The notes under the pieces: generated by a model | Seen by the model: only the letters and a program-made list of their open reading frames with translations | Databases searched by the model: none | Told to the model about the DNA's origin: nothing | Assembly (NCBI GenBank): GCA_051251725.1 | Contig: JBPOFN010000027.1 | Coordinates: 1 to 60,914 of the forward strand | Source of the DNA: JALZUE01 sp051251725 | Lineage (GTDB): Bacteria > Pseudomonadota > Gammaproteobacteria > Enterobacterales > Alteromonadaceae | Direction of reading: 5' to 3' | Length of the DNA stretch: 60,914 nt | Program-made: the position numbers and the translations under genes | Shown here: in pieces, positions 19,361-28,054 of the stretch | How positions within the stretch are numbered: position 1 is the stretch's first letter | Layout: each line of letters begins with the position of its first letter

Positions 19361-19393
19361 ATAAAAAAAGCCAGTCGCCTGACTGGCTTTTGG
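19361..19393 (+). terminator. Terminator of the glgP-glgB-glgX-malQ-amylase operon
   Basis: The arms AAAGCCAGTC (19367-19376) and GACTGGCTTT (19381-19390) form a 10-bp perfect stem with a 4-nt loop. An A tract precedes it and a short T tract follows it. Confidence 0.88.
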
Positions 19394-19423
19394 ATTTAGC
19401 AAACTACATTTAAAACAAAAACA

Positions 19424-19700
19424 TTAGGGTCTGTTGAGCTTTGTATTACTTTTGAGCAACAGGCTGTTTTATTCATTAACAAAGCAGGATGAGTGCGATT
19501 TAGACCCTCTCGGCTTTGGTTCAACGTCGCTCTAGCTTCCACATCCATGTGGTCGTAAATAAACGAATTCTAATGTGGTTAGGCGTAAAATAGCCATTGC
19601 CCTTCGGGCTGAGGCCAAAATTGTCTTATGTTACGTTAGAAATAATTCGTTCAGATCGCTAAATCTCATTATTTCTGCCTTACCTAAGACAATTTTTTCT
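19424..19700. repeat. Non-coding block with nested inverted repeats, possibly a degenerate mobile element
   Basis: The 349-bp gap between the operon terminator and the GH117-like gene holds no convincing gene. It has AGGGTCT (19426-19432) against AGACCCT (19502-19508), a GCCC-TTC-GGGC hairpin (19599-19609), and a 12-bp perfect inverted pair, AAAATTGTCTTA (19617-19628) and TAAGACAATTTT (19685-19696), with a second inner pair GAAATAA/TTATTTC. This layered structure looks like a small inverted-repeat element or an IS remnant. No transposase and no clear target duplication are seen. The outer palindrome may also act in termination of the GH117-like gene. Confidence 0.4.
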
Positions 19701-19739
19701 CTCAGCTCAAATTATAAACAAAGATCAATAGCCTCTAGG

Positions 19740-21005
19740 TTATTTTTTATCTTTTTTCTTACCCATCACGGATTCACGCTTAGGGCCTGGAAGGTTACTT
19801 CTAAAAGTAAATTTAGTAATGTTATTGTAGCCTTCAAACCACTGCTGTCCTGGTTCTGTGTGATATTCATGTGATAACCCCCACTCAAGCGCAGCACCTG
19901 GATATTTGTCTCCATCAAGTGATTCTACAGTGCCAATAGCATCAGGAACATTACGAATATAAGACATAATCTCAAAATTAATTCCGTCTTTGGAAAACTG
20001 CATAGTGCCCTGCTCTGGCCCATCTTTGCATGAGATCATCGCGATACCATCGCGATATTTCCAAATAGCTAACTCATGGCCACTTTGGGTAATAGGATTA
20101 AATTCAGATTTAATATATGGCCCTTCAGGCTGATCAGCAATTGCCACGCCCCAACGAATTTCACGGCCACCCGCAGTTGTTTTTTCACCAAAACGTTCAC
20201 CTTTATAATATAAATAAAATTTATTGTTATAAAACATTAATGTTGGATCATGAACTTTATGGCTGTCAAAATCACCTTGCTCTTTGACCATAAAACGATT
20301 GTCTTCATCACCTAACCAGACACCATTATTTGCAGCCTTTAAAATTGGCTTAGCGAGTTTCTTCCAAGGCCCGGTTGGTGAATCGGCGATTGCCATACCG
20401 ACTTCATTTTTAGAGCGGTTTAAATACGGCGCTTTTATCGTTTGATAAACTAAATAATATTTACCTTCATGGGCCATAACCTCAGGAGTAAATACCGAGC
20501 GGTCGTCATACTGGCCTTTTTCACCGCGACCTACCGCCATGCCTTGCTCATTCCAATGATTGCCATCTTTAGAAGTGGCATACCATACTTCGGTTTTATC
20601 CCACGGAAATACTTTCTTTTCTGGGTCGCCAGTACCAAAGCCATAGCTTTTACCAACCCCTTTGGTATACCAAGTGTAATAAAGCCCGTCGATAAACAAT
20701 ACTTTCGAAGGATCGCGTCGGGCAACACCTTTTTCAAAAGCAAAATCACCGGTTAGGTTTTGCTTGCTAAACCAGCCAAACCATTCCGAATTTTTATGAT
20801 AATTTCTTTCAAGCGCCCGTTTTGAAGCCGCACTTAATTTAGTCGGATCTTTAATTGCGAGATAATCAAAATCAGCTTGCGAGTATTTAGAAATATCAAA
20901 AGTATCATTTTGATTTGTTTGTACACTGTTATCAGCAGCATATAAATTACCGCTAGATAACCCAAGCAGCGCAGCGCCCAATAATAATCGATAAGTTTTT
21001 TTCAT
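19740..21005 (-). CDS. GH117-like five-bladed beta-propeller glycosidase
   Basis: A 421-residue secreted protein with a signal peptide of about 23 residues (GLSSGNLYAA). Its blade motifs (KVLFIDGLYYTWYTKG, VFTPEVMAHEGKYYLVYQ, KVHDPTLMFYNNKFYLYYKG) match the GH43/GH117 propeller fold. The set NYHKNSEWFGWF, DSHKVHDPTL, SGHELAIWKYRDGIAM and LEWGLSHEYHTEP is what I associate with GH117, alpha-1,3-(3,6-anhydro)-L-galactosidases acting on neoagaro-oligosaccharides. In that family a His near SGHE acts as catalytic acid. It is divergent from the kelch/TIM-barrel protein, sharing a 109-bp promoter region. The C-terminus is very Lys-rich. Substrate is inferred; no agarase gene was recognised. Confidence 0.68.
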   Translation of the reverse strand: MKKTYRLLLGAALLGLSSGNLYAADNSVQTNQNDTFDISKYSQADFDYLAIKDPTKLSAASKRALERNYHKNSEWFGWFSKQNLTGDFAFEKGVARRDPSKVLFIDGLYYTWYTKGVGKSYGFGTGDPEKKVFPWDKTEVWYATSKDGNHWNEQGMAVGRGEKGQYDDRSVFTPEVMAHEGKYYLVYQTIKAPYLNRSKNEVGMAIADSPTGPWKKLAKPILKAANNGVWLGDEDNRFMVKEQGDFDSHKVHDPTLMFYNNKFYLYYKGERFGEKTTAGGREIRWGVAIADQPEGPYIKSEFNPITQSGHELAIWKYRDGIAMISCKDGPEQGTMQFSKDGINFEIMSYIRNVPDAIGTVESLDGDKYPGAALEWGLSHEYHTEPGQQWFEGYNNITKFTFRSNLPGPKRESVMGKKKDKK

Positions 21006-21114
21006 AATGGCTTAATTAAAGTTATTTGAATCACGAATATAAAATAGCACAACTTTGTTAACAATTTAACATAAAATCAAGGGTAAATTAGTAAAATTAA
21101 ATATAGACAAAGAA

Positions 21115-23970
21115 ATGAAAGCGCTTACAATCAAGTTACTTCCCCAAGATTACTCTGAGGCACATGTGCATAAGCAAACCAAATACGCTTTGTATTCACT
21201 CTTTTTTTCACTGTTGACGCTTTTTTCGTTACCAACAATTGCTAATACCAACCTTTGGCAATGGCAGAATGTCGAAGCTTCTGGCCAACCTATTGCACGC
21301 CATGAAGCAGGACTTGTTGGTTATCAAGATAAAATTTATCTGCTCGGTGGCAGGCGTATTAATGCCACAAGTGTCTTTGCTACCAAAACACAAAGCTGGG
21401 AAAATTTATCAGCCCCGCCCATTGAACTACATCATTTTCAACCGGTCGTTTTGCAAGATAAAATTTATATTATTGGCGCACTAACCGGCCAATGGCCAAA
21501 TGAACAGGCCGTGGATCGCGTGATCATTTTCGATCCCAAAGAAGACACTTATACCTTTGGTGATGAAATCCCTCAGCATCGTCGACGCGGCGGCGCAGGT
21601 GTAAGCGTTTATAACAATAAAATTTATCTTGTTGGCGGCATTGTTAATGGTCATATGGATGGTTATCAAGCTTGGTTTGACGAATATGACCCAAGCACAG
21701 GAAAATGGACAACATTGCCTGATGCGCCCAATGCTCGTGATCATTTTCAAGCACTCACATTAGAAGATAAGTTATATGCGTTTTCAGGCCGCACGACCTC
21801 CAAACGTACAAATCAAGATATGGCGTTAACCGTTGCCCACGGTAATATTTACGATTTTAAGCGCCAGCAATGGCAAGTGGTAACCGAAAAAACCAAAGTT
21901 CCAACCTTACGTGCCGGTGGCGGCGCTTTTGTTTGGCAAAATAAGATAGTGATCGGCGGCGGAGAAAGTACCGCCCAACAAGCCGCTCATGCCGAAATAG
22001 AAGCGTTTGATACCAAAACAGCGAGCTGGCAACAATGGCCAAATATGTTACAAGGCCGACACGGCACTGGCTTTGTTGTTATTGATGGTTATGTCTATAG
22101 CGCTTCAGGCTGTGGCGCAAGAGGCGGCGAGCCTGAACTATATTCCATCGAACGGCTTAAATTACCAACGGATAAACAACAAGGCGAGACACTCCCTGTA
22201 ATCAGCTCAGCAGCTACAATAATAGAAAAACAATGGCATACCATTACCCGTTCATTTATTGGCCCAATAGTGTCAGAAACTGACAAGCATAACCCATTTT
22301 TACATTACAAATTGATGGTTAACTTTAAGCACCCGGCTTCGGGCCTCTCAGTAGCTGTTCCTGGTTTTTTCGCCGCCGATGGTAATGCCCATAACTCAAG
22401 TGCCGATACAGGCAATATTTGGCAAGTGAGATTTAATCCACCAAAACAGGGACAATGGCAATATCAAGCCAAGCTTTATGCCGGTAATAATATCGCTGTT
22501 AGTCACAGCTTTGACTTGGCAACTAAGGTTCCATTGACTGATAACGCAGGCAGTTTCTACGTTATTCAAAGTGACAAACAAGGTACTGATTTCAAAGCCA
22601 ACGGCCGCTTAATCACGGAGAAAGGCTATTTTAAATTTCAAGATACCGATAACTATTGGCTTAAAGGGGGCACCAATAGCCCTGAGAACCTGCTCGGTTA
22701 TGTCGATTTTGACAACACTTATCGTATTGATGCGCCAGCAAGAGCCGGTGAAGCCGCGCCTAACCAAACACTACATAGCTTTGCCGCTCATAAAAAAGAC
22801 TGGCAAACCGGCGATCCCGTCTGGCAACAAGATAAAGGTAAAAGCATTATTGGCGGCATTAACTATTTAGCCGAACAAGGGATGAATTCTGTTTATTTTC
22901 TCACCCTTAATATTTTAGGAGACGGCAAAGATGTTTGGCCATACCGTAGCCATAAAGACTTTACTCGTTTTGATGTCAGTAAATTAGCGCAATGGGAAGT
23001 GCTATTTGAACATATGCAAAGTAAAGGCATTTTACTGCATTTGGTTATTCAAGAAACTGAAAACGAAACCATGTTAGACAATGGCGATACGGGGAAGTTA
23101 AGAAAGCTTTATTTTAATGAGCTTATTGCAAGATTTGGCCATCACCTTGCTTTAGTTTGGAATTTGGGTGAAGAAAATGGCTATGCAAAATGGTCGCCTA
23201 AGGCACAAAATAACCAGCAACGAAAAGATATGGTCAGTTACTTAAAGGCTAACGATCCTTTCAATCATCCGGTGTTATTACATACTCACTCTCACGATCC
23301 TGACCGCTCAGATATTTTAAATCCGCTGCTATCATTTAGCCCCCTTGATGGCTTGTCATTACAACAAGACAAACGAGAAAAGGTCTTTGACGTTATCAAA
23401 GCATGGCGAAATAAATCAAGCTCACACAACAGCCAATGGTTGATCACCATGGATGAAATTGGCAAATGGGATACTGGCGCTCTACCTGACTCACTTGACA
23501 GCCAGCACTTATCACTACAAAGGCACGTCCTCTGGGGAAGTTTACTTGCCGGTGGCTCAGGCGTTGAGTGGTATTTTGGCGCTAAATATTCCCATAACGA
23601 TTTAACCTCTGAAGATTGGCGACAACGTCATAATTTGTGGCAATTAACCCGTTATGCGACTAAATTTTTTCAGCAACACATTCCTTTCTGGCAAATGCAG
23701 CCTTGTCGAGATGAAATAACGCAACAACAAGATAACTACTGCGCACAAAAATCTGATGATCTTTATGTTTTATATTATTTTGCCAACCAGCCGCTAAGCA
23801 TTTCTACGCCAAAATCAGATAAGACCTACCAAATAAAATGGTTTAACCCTGCTGTTGGTGGTGATTTAGTCATTGGTAGTAAAGCTAACATTGTTTCAGG
23901 CCAACAATATATTGGCGAACCACCTGATAAAAGTACTGATTGGGTTGTTGTGATTAAATATGATCCTTAA
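21115..23970 (+). CDS. Exported kelch beta-propeller / DUF5060 / TIM-barrel glycosidase-like fusion
   Basis: A 951-residue exported protein. A hydrophobic export signal lies at about residues 26-43 after an unusually long N-region. Residues about 45-350 hold kelch repeats (DKIYLLGGRR, DKIYIIGALT, NKIYLVGGIV, DKLYAFSGRT, NKIVIGGGES). A DUF5060-like beta domain is at about 375-470. A TIM barrel (about 510-850) carries NLGEEN (E686/E687, candidate acid/base) and TMDEIGKW (E781, candidate nucleophile), as in clan GH-A retaining enzymes. A small beta domain ends the protein. It is divergent from the GH117-like gene; a TTGTTAACAA palindrome (21055-21064) lies between them. The polysaccharide target is unknown; agar or another red-algal glycan is a guess from the neighbour. 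Confidence 0.72.
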   Translation: MKALTIKLLPQDYSEAHVHKQTKYALYSLFFSLLTLFSLPTIANTNLWQWQNVEASGQPIARHEAGLVGYQDKIYLLGGRRINATSVFATKTQSWENLSAPPIELHHFQPVVLQDKIYIIGALTGQWPNEQAVDRVIIFDPKEDTYTFGDEIPQHRRRGGAGVSVYNNKIYLVGGIVNGHMDGYQAWFDEYDPSTGKWTTLPDAPNARDHFQALTLEDKLYAFSGRTTSKRTNQDMALTVAHGNIYDFKRQQWQVVTEKTKVPTLRAGGGAFVWQNKIVIGGGESTAQQAAHAEIEAFDTKTASWQQWPNMLQGRHGTGFVVIDGYVYSASGCGARGGEPELYSIERLKLPTDKQQGETLPVISSAATIIEKQWHTITRSFIGPIVSETDKHNPFLHYKLMVNFKHPASGLSVAVPGFFAADGNAHNSSADTGNIWQVRFNPPKQGQWQYQAKLYAGNNIAVSHSFDLATKVPLTDNAGSFYVIQSDKQGTDFKANGRLITEKGYFKFQDTDNYWLKGGTNSPENLLGYVDFDNTYRIDAPARAGEAAPNQTLHSFAAHKKDWQTGDPVWQQDKGKSIIGGINYLAEQGMNSVYFLTLNILGDGKDVWPYRSHKDFTRFDVSKLAQWEVLFEHMQSKGILLHLVIQETENETMLDNGDTGKLRKLYFNELIARFGHHLALVWNLGEENGYAKWSPKAQNNQQRKDMVSYLKANDPFNHPVLLHTHSHDPDRSDILNPLLSFSPLDGLSLQQDKREKVFDVIKAWRNKSSSHNSQWLITMDEIGKWDTGALPDSLDSQHLSLQRHVLWGSLLAGGSGVEWYFGAKYSHNDLTSEDWRQRHNLWQLTRYATKFFQQHIPFWQMQPCRDEITQQQDNYCAQKSDDLYVLYYFANQPLSISTPKSDKTYQIKWFNPAVGGDLVIGSKANIVSGQQYIGEPPDKSTDWVVVIKYDP

Positions 23971-23998
23971 TGTGCAGGCTTACGTATTACTAACTTGT

Positions 23999-24018
23999 AA
24001 CAGACCATACGGTTTGTT
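23999..24018. promoter_or_regulatory. TetR-type operator upstream of the TetR gene
   Basis: A 20-bp imperfect palindrome with half-site AACAGACC and eight of ten base pairs matched. It lies 38 bp before the TetR start codon. The ACC...GGT core recurs upstream of the MlaC-like gene, which suggests autoregulation and control of that gene. Confidence 0.65.
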
Positions 24019-24056
24019 ATTATTGAAATATTCAGTTAAACGACTCGGTTGTATTT

Positions 24057-24638
24057 ATGCGAGATTCAGAATCAACACGTAATAAAATTTTAGCGGTAAC
24101 CAGTGATGAAATTCATAAAAATGGATTTAACAACACGAGTTTAGCCACTATTTTAAAGCGCTGTGAAATCTCAAAAGGTGCTTTATATCATCACTTCGAA
24201 AATAAAATCGAACTCGGTTATGCCGTTTTTGAAGAAGTGTACACGCCTAATTTTCTCAATATGTGGCGTCCAGCGCTAACCACCGATGATCCGATTGAAG
24301 GCTTATGTAACTTTTTTCAGAATATGACCACTATGTCATGTGAAGATGTCGTCTGTGGCTGCCCGCTGAATAACCTTTGCCAAGAAATGTCGAGTATCGA
24401 TGAAGGTTTTAGAATTCGTATTTTAAGCATGCAACAACAGCTGAATCAGTTGCTAGTTAATGCCTTTAAAAGTAGTACCACAGTATTAAAAGATGAACTT
24501 GATTATAGTCAAGTCGCTTATTTTATTGTTTCCGTTTTAAATGGCTCAACCGGACTAAGTAAAAGCACACAAGATAAGCATTTGTTTGTTGTGGTAATTA
24601 ATGAGCTTTGCAACTATTTACGTTCCCTAAAAAAATAA
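24057..24638 (+). CDS. TetR/AcrR-family transcriptional regulator
   Basis: A 193-residue repressor-type regulator. The N-terminal helix-turn-helix is clear: RNKILAVTSDEIHKNGFNNT followed by SLATILKRCEISKGALYHHF. The C-terminal ligand domain has several Cys residues (MSCEDVVCGCPLNNLC), reminiscent of thiol-sensing TetR proteins such as NemR, although that is only a suggestion. No ribosome site is visible before the ATG, so the message may be leaderless or weakly translated. An operator-like palindrome lies just upstream and a related site lies upstream of the next gene. Confidence 0.93.
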   Translation: MRDSESTRNKILAVTSDEIHKNGFNNTSLATILKRCEISKGALYHHFENKIELGYAVFEEVYTPNFLNMWRPALTTDDPIEGLCNFFQNMTTMSCEDVVCGCPLNNLCQEMSSIDEGFRIRILSMQQQLNQLLVNAFKSSTTVLKDELDYSQVAYFIVSVLNGSTGLSKSTQDKHLFVVVINELCNYLRSLKK

Positions 24639-24691
24639 AAAACCAAGTCTATAGTTCAAAAAATTATAGCCTAGATCGATTTATTTATTTA

Positions 24692-24709
24692 CAAACCGCT
24701 CGGTCGGTA
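24692..24709. promoter_or_regulatory. Second TetR-type site upstream of the MlaC-like gene
   Basis: ACAAACCGCTCGGTCGGT matches the site before the TetR gene at 13 of 18 positions and keeps the ACC(n4)CGGT-type core. It is 50 bp before the ATG of the MlaC-like gene. Confidence 0.6.
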
Positions 24710-24759
24710 CGATAATAGTAAGCAATCAAGAACATTTTACTTTTCAATCTGGAGCCACC

Positions 24760-25362
24760 ATGAAACGGATCATCAACTTATTTTATATCGCTTTATTTAC
24801 TGTTAGTTGCGCGGTTAGCGCAAACACTCAGTCGCCTTACACCACCTTAGAATTAGCCGGTAGTAATTTGTTCAACCGTATTGCAAATAATCAACAAGAA
24901 CTTGCTAAGTTTCCTTCATTAATGGAAACCATTGTTGAAGAAGAGTTAATGCCTTATGTCGATTATCAATATTCTGCTTATCGTATTTTAGGGACTAACT
25001 TAAAAAAAACCACCAAAGCACAACGGGATCAGTTTACTGAATCGATGCGTCAATATTTAGTTAGAACTTATGCCAATGCTTTAAAAAAATATAACAATCA
25101 GCAAGTTAGGTTTGAAGCTGATAAGCCAGTTGCTGACAGACGTATTGTCAGTGTCAACACCTTGATTGTTGAAGATGGTCGACCTAACATTGAAATTACT
25201 TTTCAAATGCGTCAACACAAAACCTCAAAACAATGGAAAGCGTACGATATGATCGTTGAAGGGATTTCATTGTTAGACACTAAAAAAGCAGAAATTAGCA
25301 GTCGAATTGCCAAAATTGGTGTTGAGCAAGTATCGTTAGAATTAACTTATTTACAAAAATAA
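24760..25362 (+). CDS. MlaC/Ttg2D-family periplasmic protein
   Basis: A 200-residue exported protein. The signal peptide ends near CAVSA (residue 21). The body fits the MlaC/toluene-tolerance family: MLPYVDY-like EEELMPYVDYQYSAYRILG, the QRDQFTESMRQYLVRTYANAL helix and VNTLIVEDGRPNIEITFQMR. Family members bind phospholipids in the periplasm and pass them between the membranes. The usual partners mlaF, mlaE, mlaD and mlaB are absent. It follows a TetR gene and has a matching operator, so it is probably part of a small stress-response unit. GGAG lies 5 bases before the ATG. Confidence 0.85.
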   Translation: MKRIINLFYIALFTVSCAVSANTQSPYTTLELAGSNLFNRIANNQQELAKFPSLMETIVEEELMPYVDYQYSAYRILGTNLKKTTKAQRDQFTESMRQYLVRTYANALKKYNNQQVRFEADKPVADRRIVSVNTLIVEDGRPNIEITFQMRQHKTSKQWKAYDMIVEGISLLDTKKAEISSRIAKIGVEQVSLELTYLQK

Positions 25363-25436
25363 CCTGTTATCGGTTTCAGATCTGAAACAAGAATGAAGTA
25401 GTAACCTAGTAAAAAATTAAGTGCTCGCTTAATAAC

Positions 25437-25487
25437 AAAAAAACGAGATAAACACGCAATTAGATTAGCGGTTTATCTCGTTTTTTT
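25437..25487. terminator. Bidirectional terminator
   Basis: AACGAGATAAAC and GTTTATCTCGTT form a 12-bp perfect stem with A and T runs of seven on the two sides and a 17-nt loop. It serves the MlaC-like gene on the plus strand and the MFS gene on the minus strand. Confidence 0.88.
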
Positions 25488-25564
25488 ATATCTATTTACT
25501 GCTGCTACAGCACTAAGTTTCACCCGCTAAATACACGCTATTTATCACTTTAGCACTTACTGTG

Positions 25565-26977
25565 TTATTTATTAGCTTCGTCTTGCTCATTAACTTGAGT
25601 CCACACTAAGGCTGAAATTGCTAACGCGACCGCACAAATTTGAAAAACAATACTCTTATCTGCCACTTTAGAGATAAACAAACCAACGCCTAAACTCACT
25701 AACAGCTGCGGTAATACCACCGAAAGATTAAATAACCCCATAAACAGCCCCATTCGACTTTGGTCTACTTTTTCTGACATGATCGCAAACGGCAAGCTAA
25801 TAATTGCCGACCAGCCAATACCAACAAAGGCCATTAATATATATAAAGTTAGTTTATCGGCGCCAAATAAAGCCACCAAACCATAAGCGGCGGCCATAGA
25901 TGCTAAGCAATAGGTATGAGTTTTTACTCGTCCGATCTTTTTAGCGATGGGCTCTAATACTAACGCCGGTAAAAAGGCCGCTGTTGCACTTAGCACTAGA
26001 AAGCTCATCGCGATAACTTTGCCTAAGTCATCGTCAGTTAAGTTTGGTAACTTATCTTGTAAAAAAGCAAAAATGAAAACAAACATGGTTTGCACGCCAA
26101 TCCAGCTAAAAGAATGCGCTGCTAATACTTTAGTAAAGCCGGCATTATTCTCTTTTGTTTCTTTCGCTCTTAAGGTTTGAAAAACTAAAACAATGGTAAT
26201 AATAACCGCCACTAATTCCGCCCAATAATGTTCAGTTTTAATACCTAAAAGTTGAATCGCTAAAGCATAAGCATCATAAATAATAAAACCCCAGAGCGGT
26301 TTAATATTAGTTAAAACATCAATAAAGGATATTGCTTGTTGCTCAGCAGCAGAATTAGAACTTAACTCTTTCGGCTCAGTAATAAAAAATGGCGGAATAA
26401 GTGATAATAATAACGCTAAGCCAGCGCCGATATAAATCAGCCAAAAATTACCAAGCGTCGCCCCTATGGCATAAGCTAACACACCAAAAGTACCTGATAC
26501 TGTTTGCATCCAAGTATAACCTTTGGTTCTTGCTTCCCCTTCTGGCGTAACATCAGCAATAATTGAACGGGTTGGATTAAAGCCAACATTAATCGATAAA
26601 TCAAGAGTTAGCGCCACCGCGATAGCAACCCCCAATAAACCAGAAAAACCTAATGACGTTGAAATAATATCGATATTCGGTAAAGCTAATAACATTAGCG
26701 CCGCTAACACGCCGCCAATCAAAATAAACGGTCTTCTTCGGCCTTGCCAAAACCAAACATTGTCGCTAACAATGCCAATGATCACTTGCCCCAAAATGCC
26801 AGCAATTGGGCCTGCCGCCCAAACTAAGCCAACTTCATGAATATCTAAACCGTATTGAGTGGTTAAAATCCAACTCAAGGCCGATATTTGTACTGATAAA
26901 GCAAACCCCATCGCCGTCGCTGGCAGACTTAACAGCATATAAAAACGTTTAGACAGTTGTTTTTGCATTGCTAACAT
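25565..26977 (-). CDS. MFS sugar transporter, probably for maltose/maltodextrin
   Basis: A 470-residue inner-membrane carrier with about 12 hydrophobic segments. The start (LPATAMGFALSVQISALSWI) and the GRRRPFILIGG and DLSINVGFNPTRSIIADVTP segments resemble the sucrose/maltose-type carriers found in TBDR-based alpha-glucoside loci. A palindromic operator lies 136 bp upstream of the start, tying it to the pullulanase and GH97 genes. It would move maltose or short maltodextrins from periplasm to cytoplasm, where the GH13 glucosidase, MalQ and GlgP act. An ATG nine bases inside (MQKQ) is possible, but AGG before the first ATG favours the longer form. Confidence 0.85.
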   Translation of the reverse strand: MLAMQKQLSKRFYMLLSLPATAMGFALSVQISALSWILTTQYGLDIHEVGLVWAAGPIAGILGQVIIGIVSDNVWFWQGRRRPFILIGGVLAALMLLALPNIDIISTSLGFSGLLGVAIAVALTLDLSINVGFNPTRSIIADVTPEGEARTKGYTWMQTVSGTFGVLAYAIGATLGNFWLIYIGAGLALLLSLIPPFFITEPKELSSNSAAEQQAISFIDVLTNIKPLWGFIIYDAYALAIQLLGIKTEHYWAELVAVIITIVLVFQTLRAKETKENNAGFTKVLAAHSFSWIGVQTMFVFIFAFLQDKLPNLTDDDLGKVIAMSFLVLSATAAFLPALVLEPIAKKIGRVKTHTYCLASMAAAYGLVALFGADKLTLYILMAFVGIGWSAIISLPFAIMSEKVDQSRMGLFMGLFNLSVVLPQLLVSLGVGLFISKVADKSIVFQICAVALAISALVWTQVNEQDEANK

Positions 26978-27113
26978 ATAAAAGATACCTGTTTATTTTA
27001 TTATCCTGAAAGCGATTAAATTAGGGTAAGTTAATTTGCTTCAGCTTTATTATTAATCTTGACGTTACTTGCTCTTCCATTCTCTGATAAGACAATACAT
27101 ACGGACAATACAA

Positions 27114-27127
27114 TGCATACGTATTCA
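27114..27127. promoter_or_regulatory. LacI-type operator upstream of the MFS transporter
   Basis: TGCATACGTATTCA. Read along the transporter gene it is TGAATACGTATGCA, the same orientation as in front of the two TBDRs, the plus-strand pullulanase and GH97. A weaker CATACG half-site lies about 20 bp away (near 27098). Confidence 0.82.
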
Positions 27128-27136
27128 CTCTAGAAG

Positions 27137-28054
27137 CTAAGCCACAGGATGGCCATTTCGTGCTTCTAATAAGCGATACCAATCTTCACGTGAATATTCA
27201 ATTGCGAATGCTTGTTTTGCTTGTAAAATTCGCTCAACATTAGTTGAACCAACAATAGGACAAATTTTGCCAGGGTGCATCAATAACCAAGCAAATGAAA
27301 TGATCCACGGCTGACATTGATATTTCTCTGCTTGTCTATTGGCTTCTGCTAATAAGCGCTGCTCTTGCTCTGGCGAGAAAGTATTACCCCAAGCACTATA
27401 AGCAATACCGGCAATTGGACACCATGCCATTGGCGTAATGCTTTTTTCCATGCATTGATCTAACGTGCCATTTTCAAGACTTGAAATATTGTGCAGATTA
27501 ATTTCCACTTGGTTCACCACCAACGGCACATCAACCACTGACTGTAATAAACTGAGCTGTGAGGGTGAAAAGTTACTAACCCCAAAATGTTTCACTTTGC
27601 CGCTTGCTTTTAATTGTGAAAACACTTCAGCCACTTCATGCGGATCAAATAAATAATCCGGACGATGTAACAAAAACAGATCAAGATAGTCAGTATTTAA
27701 GCGTTTTAACGAGCCATCAACTGACTTTAATAAATAGTCTTTGGAAAAATCATAGCGGCCAACATCCCCTTGATTAGGTGTGTCTGCGAAACGAATTCCC
27801 GCTTTAGAGGTAACAATTAAGTTGTCGCGTAAAGACGGTGAACTTTTAATAACCTCGCCAAATAGTTCTTCCGATACACCGCCAGCATAGATATCGGCAT
27901 GGTCAAAATGATTATAGCCGGCGTCAATGGCAGCACTGATCGCTTGTTTGCCGTTTGCTCGCCCCGCAGTAGAGCCGTCACCAGCAATACGCATACACCC
28001 GTAAACCAGCCTTGATGTTTGTAAATCTGTTTGTTTTATTTCTATTTTTTGCAT
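27137..28054 (-). CDS. Aldo/keto reductase
   Basis: A 305-residue cytoplasmic NAD(P)H-dependent oxidoreductase of the YdhF-like group. The catalytic tetrad is visible: Asp and Tyr in HFDHADIYAGG, Lys in VTSKAGIRF and His in LFLLHRPDYLF. The C-terminal IVGSTNVERI motif contacts the cofactor. It begins directly after the halogenase stop codon (no gap), with AAGGG inside the end of that gene, so the two are translationally coupled. The substrate is unknown. Its place in an alpha-glucan locus suggests a sugar or a product of the flavoenzyme, but this is inference. Confidence 0.92.
   Translation of the reverse strand: MQKIEIKQTDLQTSRLVYGCMRIAGDGSTAGRANGKQAISAAIDAGYNHFDHADIYAGGVSEELFGEVIKSSPSLRDNLIVTSKAGIRFADTPNQGDVGRYDFSKDYLLKSVDGSLKRLNTDYLDLFLLHRPDYLFDPHEVAEVFSQLKASGKVKHFGVSNFSPSQLSLLQSVVDVPLVVNQVEINLHNISSLENGTLDQCMEKSITPMAWCPIAGIAYSAWGNTFSPEQEQRLLAEANRQAEKYQCQPWIISFAWLLMHPGKICPIVGSTNVERILQAKQAFAIEYSREDWYRLLEARNGHPVA

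Noticed and set aside
19575..19874. Plus-strand open frame of 99 codons
   Set aside because: It overlaps the end of the GH117-like gene and the inverted-repeat block, has no recognisable domain and no ribosome site.
21055..21064. TTGTTAACAA palindrome between the GH117-like and kelch genes as an operator
   Set aside because: Only 10 bp, AT-rich, single copy; not enough to call a regulatory site, although its place in a divergent promoter is suggestive.
24057..24638. TetR protein as the regulator of the alpha-glucan palindromes
   Set aside because: Its own upstream site has a different ACC...GGT core, and the TACGTA-centred palindromes are LacI-like.
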